Below are positions 16,024-25,386 of a stretch of DNA of 64,000 nt, piece by piece. The first letter of the stretch is position 1. Each line of letters opens with the position of its first letter. A program made the position numbers and the translations under genes. Under the pieces are notes generated by a model. The model saw only the letters and a list, made by a program, of their open reading frames with translations, searched no databases and was not told the DNA's origin. Source of the stretch: Salipaludibacillus neizhouensis (GTDB lineage: Bacteria > Bacillota > Bacilli > Bacillales > Salisediminibacteriaceae); contig NZ_KZ614146.1 in NCBI RefSeq assembly GCF_002886185.1, forward strand, positions 3,175,224 through 3,239,223, in the 5' to 3' direction.

Positions 16024-16851
16024 TTACGAAAACAGCCTTTCCATTTGATCTTCCCTGTTCCCGATTTTCCTCCCTTTTCCAAATGGAATACACAGAGGTG
16101 TTCCAAATATCGGATCCCTCATAATTTGACATTCCATTTGAAAAACTGCCTTCAATGTATCTGCTGTAATAATATCTTCCGGTCTTCCATGAGCATATAT
16201 CGTTTTTTTCTGAACAGCGACGATATAATGAGCATACCTGCAAGCCAAGTTAATATCATGTAAAACCATGACAATTGTTCTTTGCTCTTTTTCGTTAAGA
16301 TCAAAAAGTAAATCTAAAACCTCAATCTGATGAGCCATATCAAGATAGGTTGTAGGTTCATCCAATAAAAGCGTTTCCGTTCCTTGAGCTAACGTCATCG
16401 CAATCCAAGCTCTCTGCCTTTGACCTCCAGACAAGGAATCCACTGAACGTTCACTTAAATGAGTCATATTCGTTGACTTTAAAGCATCTTGAACCATACG
16501 TTCATCTTCACTGGACCACTGCTTTAACCAACTTTGGTGTGGATACCTCCCCTGTCTAACTAATTGATCGACAGTTAAACCTTCCGGAGTAGAAGCGCCT
16601 TGTGGAAGTATCGACATTTTTTTTGAGATTTCTTTTGTCGGTAGCGAAGCAATTTTTTCGCTATCTAAAAACACAGTCCCTTTATCAGGTTTAAGTAATC
16701 GAGCCAACGTCCTTAGCAACGTAGATTTACCGCAGCCATTAGCACCAATAAAGACGGTTATCTCGCCCTTTGGAATTTCCAGATTTAAGTTTTCAATAAT
16801 CGGTTCTGCATCATACCCGAATGTTAAATCAGCGGCTTGTAAACGAACCAT
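16024..16851 (-). CDS. Iron-siderophore ABC importer ATPase
   Basis: A 275-residue ATPase of the FecE/FhuC group. Walker A is IGANGCGKST, the signature is SLSGGQRQRAWIAMTLAQ, Walker B is TLLLDEPTTYLDMAHQ and the switch His is in MVLHDINLACRYAHY. The ATG at 16851 has AAGGAGGG 8 bases upstream; a TTG 21 bases earlier overlaps that site. It is the last gene of a binding protein-permease-permease-ATPase operon. It is the only siderophore ATPase here and may also energise the permeases at 12408-14473. Confidence 0.93.
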   Translation of the reverse strand: MVRLQAADLTFGYDAEPIIENLNLEIPKGEITVFIGANGCGKSTLLRTLARLLKPDKGTVFLDSEKIASLPTKEISKKMSILPQGASTPEGLTVDQLVRQGRYPHQSWLKQWSSEDERMVQDALKSTNMTHLSERSVDSLSGGQRQRAWIAMTLAQGTETLLLDEPTTYLDMAHQIEVLDLLFDLNEKEQRTIVMVLHDINLACRYAHYIVAVQKKTIYAHGRPEDIITADTLKAVFQMECQIMRDPIFGTPLCIPFGKGRKIGNREDQMERLFS

Positions 16852-16868
16852 ATTTCTAACCCTCCTTA

Positions 16869-17912
16869 TCAAAATTGATGACGATTTTTAAATAACAAGT
16901 ATAAAAAGAAAGGAGCACCAATACCTGCAGTAAAGACACCTGCTGGAATATCAATCGGATAAAAAACGGTTCGTGCAACTAAGTCAGCTGAAAAAACAAG
17001 TAATCCGCCCACTAGAGCCGAACTTAAAATTAACCCGGCAAATTGCCTTCCTATTAGTGCACGCGCTATATGAGGAGCAATCAGTCCAACAAACCCTATC
17101 GCTCCTGCAGCTGATACAGCAACGCCTGCTAGTATCACGCTAAAAAGCAGTAAAGCCATTCTGTGAAATTCCACCTTCACACCAAGTCCCGATGCCACTT
17201 CATCCCCAAATTGTTGTGCATTGAGGCTTCTAGAGAAGAGTAATACAAGGGGAGTAATGACTAAAATAACGATAGCCACAGTTCGAACATCCTCCCAGGA
17301 AGCTCCATAAACGCTTCCTGTCAACCAAAGATAAGCCTGACCTGCTGATGCTGAAGGACTTAGTACGAGCATAAAAGTTGTTCCTGCACTCATTACTGCC
17401 GAAACACCGATGCCAATTAAAATAAGCCGGATCGGTGTTACACCATTTTTCCACGACATCATGTAAATAAAAACAGAAACAATAATACCTCCGGAAACAG
17501 CAGCTAATGGTAAATAAAAGAGACTTAACGTTCCTGACAAATACGTAATAAAAGCAACTGCGGCTACAGAAGATCCCCCCGTTACACCAATAATATCCGG
17601 CGCAGCGAGTGGATTCCGTATCACCCCTTGCAAAATGAGCCCTGATAATCCTAAGGCAGCACCCGTAAGTATCGAAACAAGCGTCCGGGGCAATCTCGAA
17701 TTCATTACAATAAAATCATTTCCTCCTGTACTAACTCCTGCGATTGTCCTCACTACTTCTAATGGACTTAGTAACTTATTTCCCAGACTCGGTCCAAGAA
17801 TCAGTGCTAAGAAAAGGGATATACATAATCCCAGAAGGATCAAAACTGTTTTTGTTTCTATTTGGAATGACATATGTTCTTTTGGATGTTGCCACGTTAC
17901 ATATTTTTTCAC
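16869..17912 (-). CDS. Iron-siderophore ABC importer permease (FecCD family)
   Basis: A 347-residue FecCD permease with family motifs SRLPRTLVSILTGAALGLSG, FGDEVASGLGVKVEFHR and LIAPHIARALIGRQF. It overlaps the previous permease by 4 bases (ATGA) and precedes the ATPase by 17 bases, indicating one transcript and translational coupling. Confidence 0.92.
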   Translation of the reverse strand: MKKYVTWQHPKEHMSFQIETKTVLILLGLCISLFLALILGPSLGNKLLSPLEVVRTIAGVSTGGNDFIVMNSRLPRTLVSILTGAALGLSGLILQGVIRNPLAAPDIIGVTGGSSVAAVAFITYLSGTLSLFYLPLAAVSGGIIVSVFIYMMSWKNGVTPIRLILIGIGVSAVMSAGTTFMLVLSPSASAGQAYLWLTGSVYGASWEDVRTVAIVILVITPLVLLFSRSLNAQQFGDEVASGLGVKVEFHRMALLLFSVILAGVAVSAAGAIGFVGLIAPHIARALIGRQFAGLILSSALVGGLLVFSADLVARTVFYPIDIPAGVFTAGIGAPFFLYLLFKNRHQF

Positions 17913-18922
17913 AGTTTGGTCACCCCTCGTTTCGCTATATAAATGAAGAAAGGCGCACCAATTATTGCTGTCATAACCCCAATGGGTACTTCCTGTGGCA
18001 TGATGAGTAATCTAGCAACCACATCCGCCAATAATAACAACACTGCTCCAAGGACTGCGGCAAAAGGAAGTAGCCACCGATAATCATTACCAGTAAACGC
18101 TCTTGCAATATGCGGAATGACTAAACCGATAAATCCCACCGCGCCAACTACTGCAACGGAACTGCCTGCCAAAAATACGACAATGACTCCCATGACCACT
18201 TTTACTAGCCATACCTTTTGCCCCATACCTTTAGCAATGTCGTCTCCTGTGATCAGCAAGTTGATTGCTTTCCCCATGAATAGAGCTGTAATTATAGAAA
18301 TAATCATAAAGGGTAAAACCGGAAGTAACATGTCCAGCGTTCGTCCACTTATTGAACCTGCAAGCCAAAATAAAACGTCTTGTAATCCCGCTTCGTTCAT
18401 GACGAGAATCGCTTGTGTATACGATTGAAATAATGCACTGATTGCAGCTCCTGCCAGAAGAATTTTGATCGGCGTTAATCCATCTCTGCCTATTGACCCA
18501 AGAAAGTAAACAAATATTGCAGCAATTGTAGCTCCTAAAAAAGCAAACCACATTAAATATTGCAAAGATGACACTGAGAAAAAAACGATACCCACTACGA
18601 CGAAAAAAATTGCACCTGTGTTTATACCAAATATACTCGGTGAAGCAAGCGGATTTTTGGTTAATGCTTGCATAAGTGCCCCCGCAATTGCCAAGCACGC
18701 TCCTATGACAGCACCAATCACCGCTCTAGGAAGACGATCTTTTAGTACAACAACATGTTCCGTCACTGCTTCATTGTAATTCAAAAATGAATCAATAGCC
18801 TGCACCACAGATATAGGTGTTTGCCCCACTATAATACTTGAAATAAATGCTAGGACAAAAATCAATACCATAACTGCTAAAGTGAGTATTTTCATCTTAC
18901 TTGTTAGTATATATCTACCCAT
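17909..18922 (-). CDS. Iron-siderophore ABC importer permease (FecCD family)
   Basis: A 337-residue FecCD permease with DRLPRAVIGAVIGACLAIAG, ITGDDIAKGMGQKVWL and LVIPHIARAFTGNDYRW. It lies 74 bases after its binding-protein gene and overlaps the next permease by 4 bases. With its neighbours it resembles the YfmCDEF/FecBCDE arrangement of iron-dicitrate-type importers. The start chosen has GGAAG about 10 bases upstream. Confidence 0.92.
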   Translation of the reverse strand: MGRYILTSKMKILTLAVMVLIFVLAFISSIIVGQTPISVVQAIDSFLNYNEAVTEHVVVLKDRLPRAVIGAVIGACLAIAGALMQALTKNPLASPSIFGINTGAIFFVVVGIVFFSVSSLQYLMWFAFLGATIAAIFVYFLGSIGRDGLTPIKILLAGAAISALFQSYTQAILVMNEAGLQDVLFWLAGSISGRTLDMLLPVLPFMIISIITALFMGKAINLLITGDDIAKGMGQKVWLVKVVMGVIVVFLAGSSVAVVGAVGFIGLVIPHIARAFTGNDYRWLLPFAAVLGAVLLLLADVVARLLIMPQEVPIGVMTAIIGAPFFIYIAKRGVTKL

Positions 18923-18996
18923 ATCATTACACTTCCATCGTTTAACTGGTTTTGTAACTCCAAATGTTTGGCTTAAATCTTTTCTAGCGAAAGTAC

Positions 18997-19998
18997 TTAC
19001 TCTTCGATTTCAAAAATTTCGTAAAGATCATCTAGCATTAGGTGTGCAGAGATATAACCTCCCGCACTATTCCAAGGCACTTCTTCTACCATAACTACTT
19101 GATCATTTTTTACAGCTTCAAGGTTTCCCCATAATGGATGACTTGTCCATTCCTTGAACGTTTGTTCAATTTGTTCCGTCTCAGTTCCTGAGTTAAAATT
19201 AAAAATCATATCAGCATCTGCTTCAGGAATACTTTCTTTAGAAGATAGTTTGATTCCCCATTCTTCCGGATCGTCATGGCCTTCAGGTCTTGTGAACCCA
19301 GCATCTTGTAAAATTCCACCAGCATAACCCATATAAAAAATACGTGCGTGATCCGCTCTGAAATTAGTAATTGCAACTTCAATAGGCAGATCGTCACCCA
19401 TTTCCTCCTTGAAATCTGCAATTCTAGTGTTATAATCCTCAAGCAATTGGTCTGCTTCTTCTTCTTTATTCAAAGCTTGCCCCATGATATTGAGAGTATC
19501 TTTCCAGTCATAAACAGCTTCCCCTACAACCGTAGGAGCAATATCACTAAGGTGGTCATAAATTTCTTCGTGGCGTGTTAAAGAGGCAATAATAAGATCC
19601 GGTTCTAGTTCAGATATAGCTTCTAGATTAGGTTGCGTTTCCTCTCCAACAATCTCTATTCCTTCTAAATCTTCTCGTAAATACTCGTAAATTGGTTTCT
19701 CTGTCCACGACTCAACAATTCCAACTGGTTTTATTTCCAGAGCAGTAATTACATCATTTGCACCCTGGTATAAGGTCACTACAGTTTCCGGAGTTCCTAC
19801 AATTTCTGTTTCCCCTAGAGCATGCTCAACGATACGAACTTCATTATCCGAAGTCTCACTTTCACTTTCACTTTCTACTGCATTATTTGTAACCGTTTCA
19901 GCACTATTGGCCTCTTCATTTGCCCCGCACGCTGTAAAAACTGTCAGCAAAAATAGGCTCGAAACGAGTCCACTGATTATTTTAGTTTTTTTCATCAT
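18997..19998 (-). CDS. Iron-siderophore-binding lipoprotein (YfmC/FecB-like)
   Basis: A 333-residue lipoprotein with lipobox FTAC (Cys24) and an acidic, Ser-rich linker. The binding fold begins VRIVEHALGETEIVGTPETV and contains LEIKPVGIVESW and DLIIASLTRHEEIY, as in ferric citrate/dicitrate receptors. GAGGGGG lies 7 bases before the ATG at 19998; the 29 extra codons upstream run into the Fur box and are unlikely to be coding. First gene of the four-gene importer operon. The bound chelate is inferred only from family resemblance. Confidence 0.9.
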   Translation of the reverse strand: MMKKTKIISGLVSSLFLLTVFTACGANEEANSAETVTNNAVESESESETSDNEVRIVEHALGETEIVGTPETVVTLYQGANDVITALEIKPVGIVESWTEKPIYEYLREDLEGIEIVGEETQPNLEAISELEPDLIIASLTRHEEIYDHLSDIAPTVVGEAVYDWKDTLNIMGQALNKEEEADQLLEDYNTRIADFKEEMGDDLPIEVAITNFRADHARIFYMGYAGGILQDAGFTRPEGHDDPEEWGIKLSSKESIPEADADMIFNFNSGTETEQIEQTFKEWTSHPLWGNLEAVKNDQVVMVEEVPWNSAGGYISAHLMLDDLYEIFEIEE

Positions 19999-20021
19999 TC
20001 TGAATCCCCCTCGTTTTAATT

Positions 20022-20040
20022 GATAATGATTTTCAATATC
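20022..20040. promoter_or_regulatory. Fur box upstream of the second iron importer operon
   Basis: GATAATGATTTTCAATATC matches the Fur consensus at 17 of 19 positions and lies 24 bases before the lipoprotein start, within the probable promoter. Confidence 0.8.
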
Positions 20041-20043
20041 AAT

Positions 20044-20336
20044 TATAGTATAGAGGTCATCTTTCCAGGCGTCAACACACTTCAATGAATTTTAAGACAA
20101 TTTAGAATTAAATACCTTAGTGACAATAGGCTCTTTTTTATAAATCATGTAAGTCAACTCGCAACTTTGGAATGAAACCAGTCGGTGTCAGTTCACACGT
20201 ACTAGAAAACACATATATAGGGAATTTACAAGAAGGGGTTGCCCGCGGAAAGCGTCCGCCTAGAGTGGATTCGAGCCTCGCAGTTCGACGAAAATAACAA
20301 TCTCTAAAAGACGGATAATTATATAAATTTCTTCGT
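20044..20336. other. Gene-free interval with a GC-rich patch
   Basis: No supportable gene. The patch around 20240-20290 includes CGCGGAAAGCGTCCGCC, a short self-complementary phrase that I recall from Bacillaceae intergenic DNA; it looks like a repeat remnant. Confidence 0.3.
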
Positions 20337-20376
20337 AAAAAAGAGGTATTCAGCGAAAGCAGAATACCTCTTTTTT
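20337..20376. terminator. Bidirectional terminator after the GGDEF-EAL gene
   Basis: A 15-bp perfect inverted repeat (AAAAAAGAGGTATTC / GAATACCTCTTTTTT) with a 10-base loop; flanking A and T runs allow it to work in both directions. Confidence 0.88.
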
Positions 20377-20400
20377 GTGAATCACACAATACCCATTCAA

Positions 20401-22665
20401 CTAATTCAAGCTAGTTTGAGCAGTATACGTTTCAAGATATCTCTCGAAACCTGCTCTATCTGTAGGCTTTAAAAACAAATAACCTTGTCCAAATCTACAG
20501 TTGTATTTTTCTAACATTTCAACCTGACATTCATACTCTATCCCTTCAGCAATCACCTCAAGATTTAAATTCAATCCTATATCCATAATTGTTTTAATCA
20601 TCGATTCACTTGCCGAGTCCAAAATACCATCAATAAATGACTTGTCGATTTTAATCGTATCAATGGGAAGCTCTCTAAGAATATTCAAGGAGGAGTATCC
20701 CGTTCCAAAATCATCAATCGATGTCTTCACGCCAATCTTCCGCAATCCTCTTAACAATTCAGTAGACTCGGCTTTATTTTGCATCACACTTTCTGTGATT
20801 TCTAATTCTAAAAACTGAGGTTCAAGACCTGTATTTTGTAAAACGCCTTTTACGGTTTCAAGGAAAGCGTTTTGCTGGAATTGCGGGACAGAAACATTTA
20901 CCGACACGCATAAAAGTGGAAATCCTTCCTCTTGCCATCTTTTGTTTTGTTTACAAGCTGTTTCTAAAACCCACTCTCCTATGGCAACAATTTGTCCCGT
21001 TTCTTCTGCTATTGAGATAAACTCAACCGGTGATACTGATCCAAGTTCAGTACTATCCCACCGTAAAAGCGCTTCCATACCAATAATTTCTCTTGATTGT
21101 AGATTAATTTTAGGTTGATACACTAGATGGAATTCGTTATTATCGATTGCTTTTCTTAATTCACTATCAATTTTCATCTTTCTTACCATTATTTCATTCA
21201 ATTCGGAATTGTAAAAACGGAATTTATTTCTTCCATTTCCCTTTGCCAAGTACATGGCGGCATCTGCATTTTTAAGTAACGATTCCCGATCTTCCCCATG
21301 CTCTGGATATAAACTTATTCCGATACTTGCTGTAACTGTCATTTCATGACCGGCAACACTAAAAGATTTCGAAAACTCGTTTAATATATTTTTAGCTGCG
21401 ATAATGCAATTCTCTTCTGTAGTTTCCGATAGGATGATGACAAATTCATCTCCTCCTATTCTGTAAATTTCTGCATCATCATCTGTTGAATATTGTAACC
21501 GAATCGAAGCTAACTTTAACAGTTGGTCTCCTATTTGGTGCCCAAGCGTGTCATTTACAAGTTTAAATTGATCTAAATCAATCAATAACAAAGCAACTGT
21601 GCTGTCATTTTGTTTTGCTAGTCCCATTTGAAGTCCCAAATCGTGATGAAAACTTGTACGATTATTCAAGCCGGTTAATGAATCATGAAACGCTAAATTC
21701 CTGTATTCACTCATCAGATTTTTATTTTTCTTAATAATCGAGAGATGCCGAGTAATAATCATAAAGAAAATAATACTTATACCAATACTCAAAGCGTTAA
21801 GCTTCCATTCATAGCTCTGGGAAACTAGAACAATGAGAATTACCGCACTTATATATGGAAAAATAGGCTCTTTCTCACTCACATATTTTTTTGGTTGTAT
21901 TTTATTATAGGGATTTTCTTGCTCAAAAAAACTAGCAAACCCGATCAACATTACAGCAAATACCCATAATGGTTCGAGAAAACCTCCTATTCCGTATGTC
22001 CCATAAATAGATAGAAATGTATAACCGAAGTCAGCAAGAAGTTGCAAGGAAAATGCAACAATTATAATTTGGATCAGTTTTTTTTCAATACTATGTCGAG
22101 CAAGGTAGTAGAGACACGTTAAAACAAACGCAATACTTAAGTTCGTTATTTGAAAACCTATATTAATAATTGTCATCAAAAAGGAGTTACTTTGAATAAC
22201 GATGAGTGGTTCAATGAAATAATGAATACTAATTACAGACACAACCAACATAAAAACATTGATATTAAATAAATACGGGTTATTTGCACCAAAGCCATTA
22301 ATTATCCTCGTTTTATAAATTAGTGCCGCTAAATAGAATATATATGCTAAGAGCCAGAATAACCATGAAATATCAGGGTAAATAGTGTCCCCTCTAGTAA
22401 TTAAGACAAAAATCCAGATCAAATTTCCTGAAATGTTTAGAGAGACACCAAAAATTAACAACAGCCAGAAATATCTTTGTTTCGTTCTATTCTTACGATA
22501 TGCCTGATAAAGCCAGATTAAACTCAAAGTTCCTCCAATAAATGGAATAGAACTCGCTCCAAGTGCACCCATCCATTCGTTTTCTTTAAATAGATAATTC
22601 CATACGTAAAATAATGTGATGATAATGGTAATAAGCAGAGCGCCTGACTGTTTTTTAGTCATCAT
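20401..22665 (-). CDS. Membrane GGDEF-EAL protein (cyclic-di-GMP turnover)
   Basis: A 754-residue protein. About nine membrane helices cover residues 1-310. A GGDEF domain follows, with DSLTGLNNRTSFHHDL and an intact RIGGDEFVI site near residue 408, then an EAL domain with GMEALLRW near residue 530 and LEITESVMQN, DDFGTGYSSL and KIDKSFI metal and catalytic motifs. Both active sites look complete, so synthesis and hydrolysis of cyclic-di-GMP are both possible. The membrane part is not a recognisable PAS or CHASE sensor. GAGGAAC precedes the ATG. The mRNA leader carries a cyclic-di-GMP-I riboswitch, so the gene probably senses its own product. Confidence 0.93.
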   Translation of the reverse strand: MMTKKQSGALLITIIITLFYVWNYLFKENEWMGALGASSIPFIGGTLSLIWLYQAYRKNRTKQRYFWLLLIFGVSLNISGNLIWIFVLITRGDTIYPDISWLFWLLAYIFYLAALIYKTRIINGFGANNPYLFNINVFMLVVSVISIHYFIEPLIVIQSNSFLMTIINIGFQITNLSIAFVLTCLYYLARHSIEKKLIQIIIVAFSLQLLADFGYTFLSIYGTYGIGGFLEPLWVFAVMLIGFASFFEQENPYNKIQPKKYVSEKEPIFPYISAVILIVLVSQSYEWKLNALSIGISIIFFMIITRHLSIIKKNKNLMSEYRNLAFHDSLTGLNNRTSFHHDLGLQMGLAKQNDSTVALLLIDLDQFKLVNDTLGHQIGDQLLKLASIRLQYSTDDDAEIYRIGGDEFVIILSETTEENCIIAAKNILNEFSKSFSVAGHEMTVTASIGISLYPEHGEDRESLLKNADAAMYLAKGNGRNKFRFYNSELNEIMVRKMKIDSELRKAIDNNEFHLVYQPKINLQSREIIGMEALLRWDSTELGSVSPVEFISIAEETGQIVAIGEWVLETACKQNKRWQEEGFPLLCVSVNVSVPQFQQNAFLETVKGVLQNTGLEPQFLELEITESVMQNKAESTELLRGLRKIGVKTSIDDFGTGYSSLNILRELPIDTIKIDKSFIDGILDSASESMIKTIMDIGLNLNLEVIAEGIEYECQVEMLEKYNCRFGQGYLFLKPTDRAGFERYLETYTAQTSLN

Positions 22666-22718
22666 AATAGTTCCTCACATTCTCTCAAATGTATTAGTTA
22701 GTTTGTAAACATATATAC

Positions 22719-22768
22719 AAAAAAGCTACTCCCTTATGGAAATAACTTCGTTCGTTATTCCTTTGGGA
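22719..22768 (-). terminator. Riboswitch expression platform, intrinsic terminator
   Basis: On the minus strand TTCCC and GGAATAAC pair with GTTATTTCC and GGGA around the loop GAACGAA, followed by AGTAGC and six T. The left arm uses the last bases of the upstream aptamer, and GTAGCTTT is complementary to AAAGCTAC inside it. Aptamer folding and terminator formation should therefore compete. Confidence 0.7.
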
Positions 22769-22845
22769 ACCCAGCAACCATAGTGATCTCCTTAGGCCTG
22801 TAGCTTTGCGTCCTCACTTTTCAATGAGTTTGCCGTTTCAATGAA
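22765..22845 (-). ncRNA. Cyclic-di-GMP-I (GEMM) riboswitch
   Basis: Minus-strand landmarks of the GEMM-I aptamer appear in order: CGGCAAACTC, a GAAA tetraloop, GACGCAAAGCTAC, GGCCTAAGG and ATGGTTGCTGGGTTCCC. The base before CAAAC is G, which in this class goes with cyclic-di-GMP rather than cyclic-GMP-AMP. It sits 100 bases upstream of a GGDEF-EAL gene, the classic target. Confidence 0.88.
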
Positions 22846-23079
22846 ATATATTTAAATGTACACAGTTATATTTTACCATACAAACTCTTAGGAGACTAGT
22901 TATATTTAACTATTCAAAGTTTCAAATTAAACATATATTATATATCTAAAGAATTAGCCTCTCCGCTTACTAGCCAGAATCTTTTTCTGTGTGTAGAGTA
23001 CCTGGCCTATAAAATCTTTATTTTAGGAAAGTATTTGTGGTATCGTGAAATATACTTTTATTGAAGGAGGTACTCACAC

Positions 23080-24300
23080 ATGAAAATAAACTTCTTAACG
23101 CAAATTTTACTTGCATTCTTGTTAGCCATCGTACTAGGGATGGCAGTTGGACCCGAAATTGAAGTAGTATCCCCTTTAGGAGATGCGTTCCTTAGATTAA
23201 TTCAATTTATTATTGCTCCTCTCATACTAGCTACTCTAGTAGTAGGTGTGGCTGGAAATGGTGATTTAAAGAAAGTCGGTCGCATCGGTGGAAAGACAGT
23301 TGTATACTATTTAGCCACCTCAGCTATTGCTATTTCACTCGGTCTTGGAATAGGTTATTTATTTGCGCCCGGTGAGGGGGTTGATATTCCTATGGAAAAT
23401 ATCGATGAAAGTGCCGCTGAAACAGGGCAGCAAAATAGCGTGATAGATACGCTATTAAATATTATTCCAACCAATCCTTTTCAGAGTTTGGTAGAAGGAA
23501 ATATTCTGCAAATTATATTCTTTGCTATTTTTCTCGGAGTTGGAATTGCGGCTGTAGGCAAGCGGGCCAAACCTGTTCTCACTTTTTTCGAGGGCTTCTC
23601 TGAGGTCATGTTTAAAATCACTGGATTTGTGATTATGCTCGCACCAATTGGTGTTTTTGGTTTGGTAGCACCTATTGTTGGAGATCATGGGCTGGCTATT
23701 CTGTTACCGTTATTAAAAGTGATTATAGCAGTCGCTGTCGCATGTATTATACATGTCGTCATCACTTATTCAATCGCGGTGAAAACTTTAGGAAAAATGA
23801 GCCCAATCACTTTCATGAAAGGGATCGCACCCGCTGCTATTTTAGCGTTCAGCTCAGCAAGCAGTGCAGGCACACTTCCGCTCACAATAAAAAATACAAC
23901 GGAAAATCTTGGTGTATCCAAAGGAACGAGCAGTTTCGTTTTACCACTTGGAGCCACGATAAATATGGATGGCACTGCTATTTACCAAGGTGTCGCCGTG
24001 TTATTTATTGCTCAGTTTTATGGTATTGAATTAAGTGTCATGCAGTTACTTAGTGTTGTTTTGATTGCGACACTAGCCTCTATTGGCACAGCTGGTGTTC
24101 CAGGTGCAGGTTTAATCATGTTGAGTCTTGTATTAACTTATATAGATCTTCCACTTGAGGGCATTGCGCTAATTGCCGGGATTGACCGCATTCTTGATAT
24201 GTTTCGGACTTCTGTAAACGTTATTGGTGATGCTTCCGCAGCCGTCATCGTGGATCGCACCGAGCCTTTGGATAAAGAGGATAAAGCAATAAGTACGTAA
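23080..24300 (+). CDS. Dicarboxylate/amino acid:cation symporter (DAACS family)
   Basis: A 406-residue secondary transporter of the GltP/DctP group that takes up glutamate, aspartate or C4-dicarboxylates with Na+ or H+. Family motifs are the Ser-rich hairpin FSSASSAGTLPLT, ATINMDGTAIYQ in helix 7 and GVPGAGLIMLSL in the second hairpin. The C-terminal DRILDMFRTSVNVIGD binds substrate; its Arg-containing form fits acidic substrates. GAAGGAGG precedes the ATG and a strong terminator follows. Stand-alone gene; exact substrate not resolvable. Confidence 0.92.
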   Translation: MKINFLTQILLAFLLAIVLGMAVGPEIEVVSPLGDAFLRLIQFIIAPLILATLVVGVAGNGDLKKVGRIGGKTVVYYLATSAIAISLGLGIGYLFAPGEGVDIPMENIDESAAETGQQNSVIDTLLNIIPTNPFQSLVEGNILQIIFFAIFLGVGIAAVGKRAKPVLTFFEGFSEVMFKITGFVIMLAPIGVFGLVAPIVGDHGLAILLPLLKVIIAVAVACIIHVVITYSIAVKTLGKMSPITFMKGIAPAAILAFSSASSAGTLPLTIKNTTENLGVSKGTSSFVLPLGATINMDGTAIYQGVAVLFIAQFYGIELSVMQLLSVVLIATLASIGTAGVPGAGLIMLSLVLTYIDLPLEGIALIAGIDRILDMFRTSVNVIGDASAAVIVDRTEPLDKEDKAIST

Positions 24301-24325
24301 GAACATCAAATAATTAGTTTCATAG

Positions 24326-24358
24326 AAAAAACTGCCTCAGAATTATGGGGCAGTTTTT
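24326..24358 (+). terminator. Intrinsic terminator after the DAACS symporter
   Basis: AAAAACTGCC pairs with GGCAGTTTTT around a 12-base loop, ending in five T. Confidence 0.88.
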
Positions 24359-24444
24359 CTGTATTCTATAGCGAAAGTTTTTGTTTTAACGAGATATCGA
24401 GCAGAAGAACGTCTATTGGGATCATCAGCTTGATATATCAGATG

Positions 24445-24476
24445 GAGTGTCACTAATATTCCGTTCAGTGACACTC
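24445..24476. repeat. Hairpin of the GTGTCACT family, copy 2
   Basis: Perfect 10-bp arms GAGTGTCACT / AGTGACACTC with a 12-base loop, in the gap between the convergent symporter and ZinT-like genes. Related to elements at 15859 and 27130. Confidence 0.55.
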
Positions 24477-24554
24477 AACGCGATACAGTTCTAGTAGATG
24501 GAAATACATGTTGAAATTTTATCCATATATAGCAATGACTGATGATGTAAAGAT

Positions 24555-25358
24555 TTAATGGGCAATCATCTCGTGCGCAATCTCGTCGCCATCCATGTCT
24601 GATGGGTAATAAGTCGGCCAGTTGGTAACTTCTTCTAGCAGTTCTTCGCGGTTTTCTCCCCAATACAGGTGATAGTGGTCCGATTTTGTAGGGGAAATAA
24701 TGTGATCACTGAATTGAATATACTGCGGCATATACTCAGATTCGTCCATCCGTTCAAAGATGAACCTAACGCCTCTATTTCCTGCTTCGTACGTAAGAAT
24801 TTCATACCCATCATACGAATACTCACTGGAATATGCCTCTCCATCTTCATGAAAGGTAACCGTGTCATCCTCGAAAACAATCCGGTCGACATTTGTTTCA
24901 TAACCGACCTCATAATATTCTTTATATTCCTTCTCAGTCATATCCTCATCTTGCTCGGCTTTATGCGAGAATACGTCATCCAGTTCGCCATCCAGCAAGT
25001 AGGGGTAGACAGATTGCCAATCCCCTTCCCAATCAGAGAGGGAGCGATCCTCCACCTGATCATCTTCAAAGTACCCGTTATAAATTTGTTCCGTTTCCTC
25101 ATCATGGTCATGGTCATGATCATGATTGTTATCATGATCATGGTTGTTATCATCGTCATGATCGTGATTATTTTCATGATTATGGCTGTTCGAATTTGTT
25201 TCTTCCTCCGTTTCGGGAGTTTCAGCTGTCTCAGAGGAGGAGCCGTTATTTTCTTCTTCGTCTGCGGATGCTTCCTCCGCAGAATTGGAAGACCCGCATC
25301 CTGCTGCTAAAAAAGCGGTGATTGTGAAAATACTTAACATTTTGGTAGATGAATTCAT
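24555..25358 (-). CDS. zinT: ZinT-like zinc-binding lipoprotein with His/Asp tract
   Basis: A 267-residue extracytoplasmic lipoprotein. The signal peptide ends in FLAAGC (Cys21). A Glu/Ser linker leads into a striking His/Asp/Asn tract at about residues 56-90, as in zinc-scavenging proteins of the AdcA/ZnuA type. The rest is the ZinT (YodA) domain: SLSDWEGDWQSVYPYL, a DRIVFEDDTVTFHEDG strand and metal-site residues in SDHIISPTKSDHYHLYWG. Here the domain stands alone rather than fused to an AdcA receptor. AAGGAG precedes the ATG at 25358; 26 earlier codons overlap the Zur box. Likely expressed when zinc is scarce. Confidence 0.88.
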   Translation of the reverse strand: MNSSTKMLSIFTITAFLAAGCGSSNSAEEASADEEENNGSSSETAETPETEEETNSNSHNHENNHDHDDDNNHDHDNNHDHDHDHDEETEQIYNGYFEDDQVEDRSLSDWEGDWQSVYPYLLDGELDDVFSHKAEQDEDMTEKEYKEYYEVGYETNVDRIVFEDDTVTFHEDGEAYSSEYSYDGYEILTYEAGNRGVRFIFERMDESEYMPQYIQFSDHIISPTKSDHYHLYWGENREELLEEVTNWPTYYPSDMDGDEIAHEMIAH

Positions 25359-25386
25359 TATAAACACTCCTTCTTTTAATTTTAAA

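Noticed and set aside
20138-20389. 83-codon minus-strand frame after the GGDEF-EAL gene
   Set aside because: It includes the terminator and a GC-rich repeat remnant and has no ribosome site.
24669-25321. Long plus-strand frames opposite the ZinT-like gene
   Set aside because: They are the antisense of its His/Asp/Glu-rich coding sequence (low-complexity Met/Ile/Val or His runs) with no ribosome site. The minus-strand lipoprotein is clearly the real gene.
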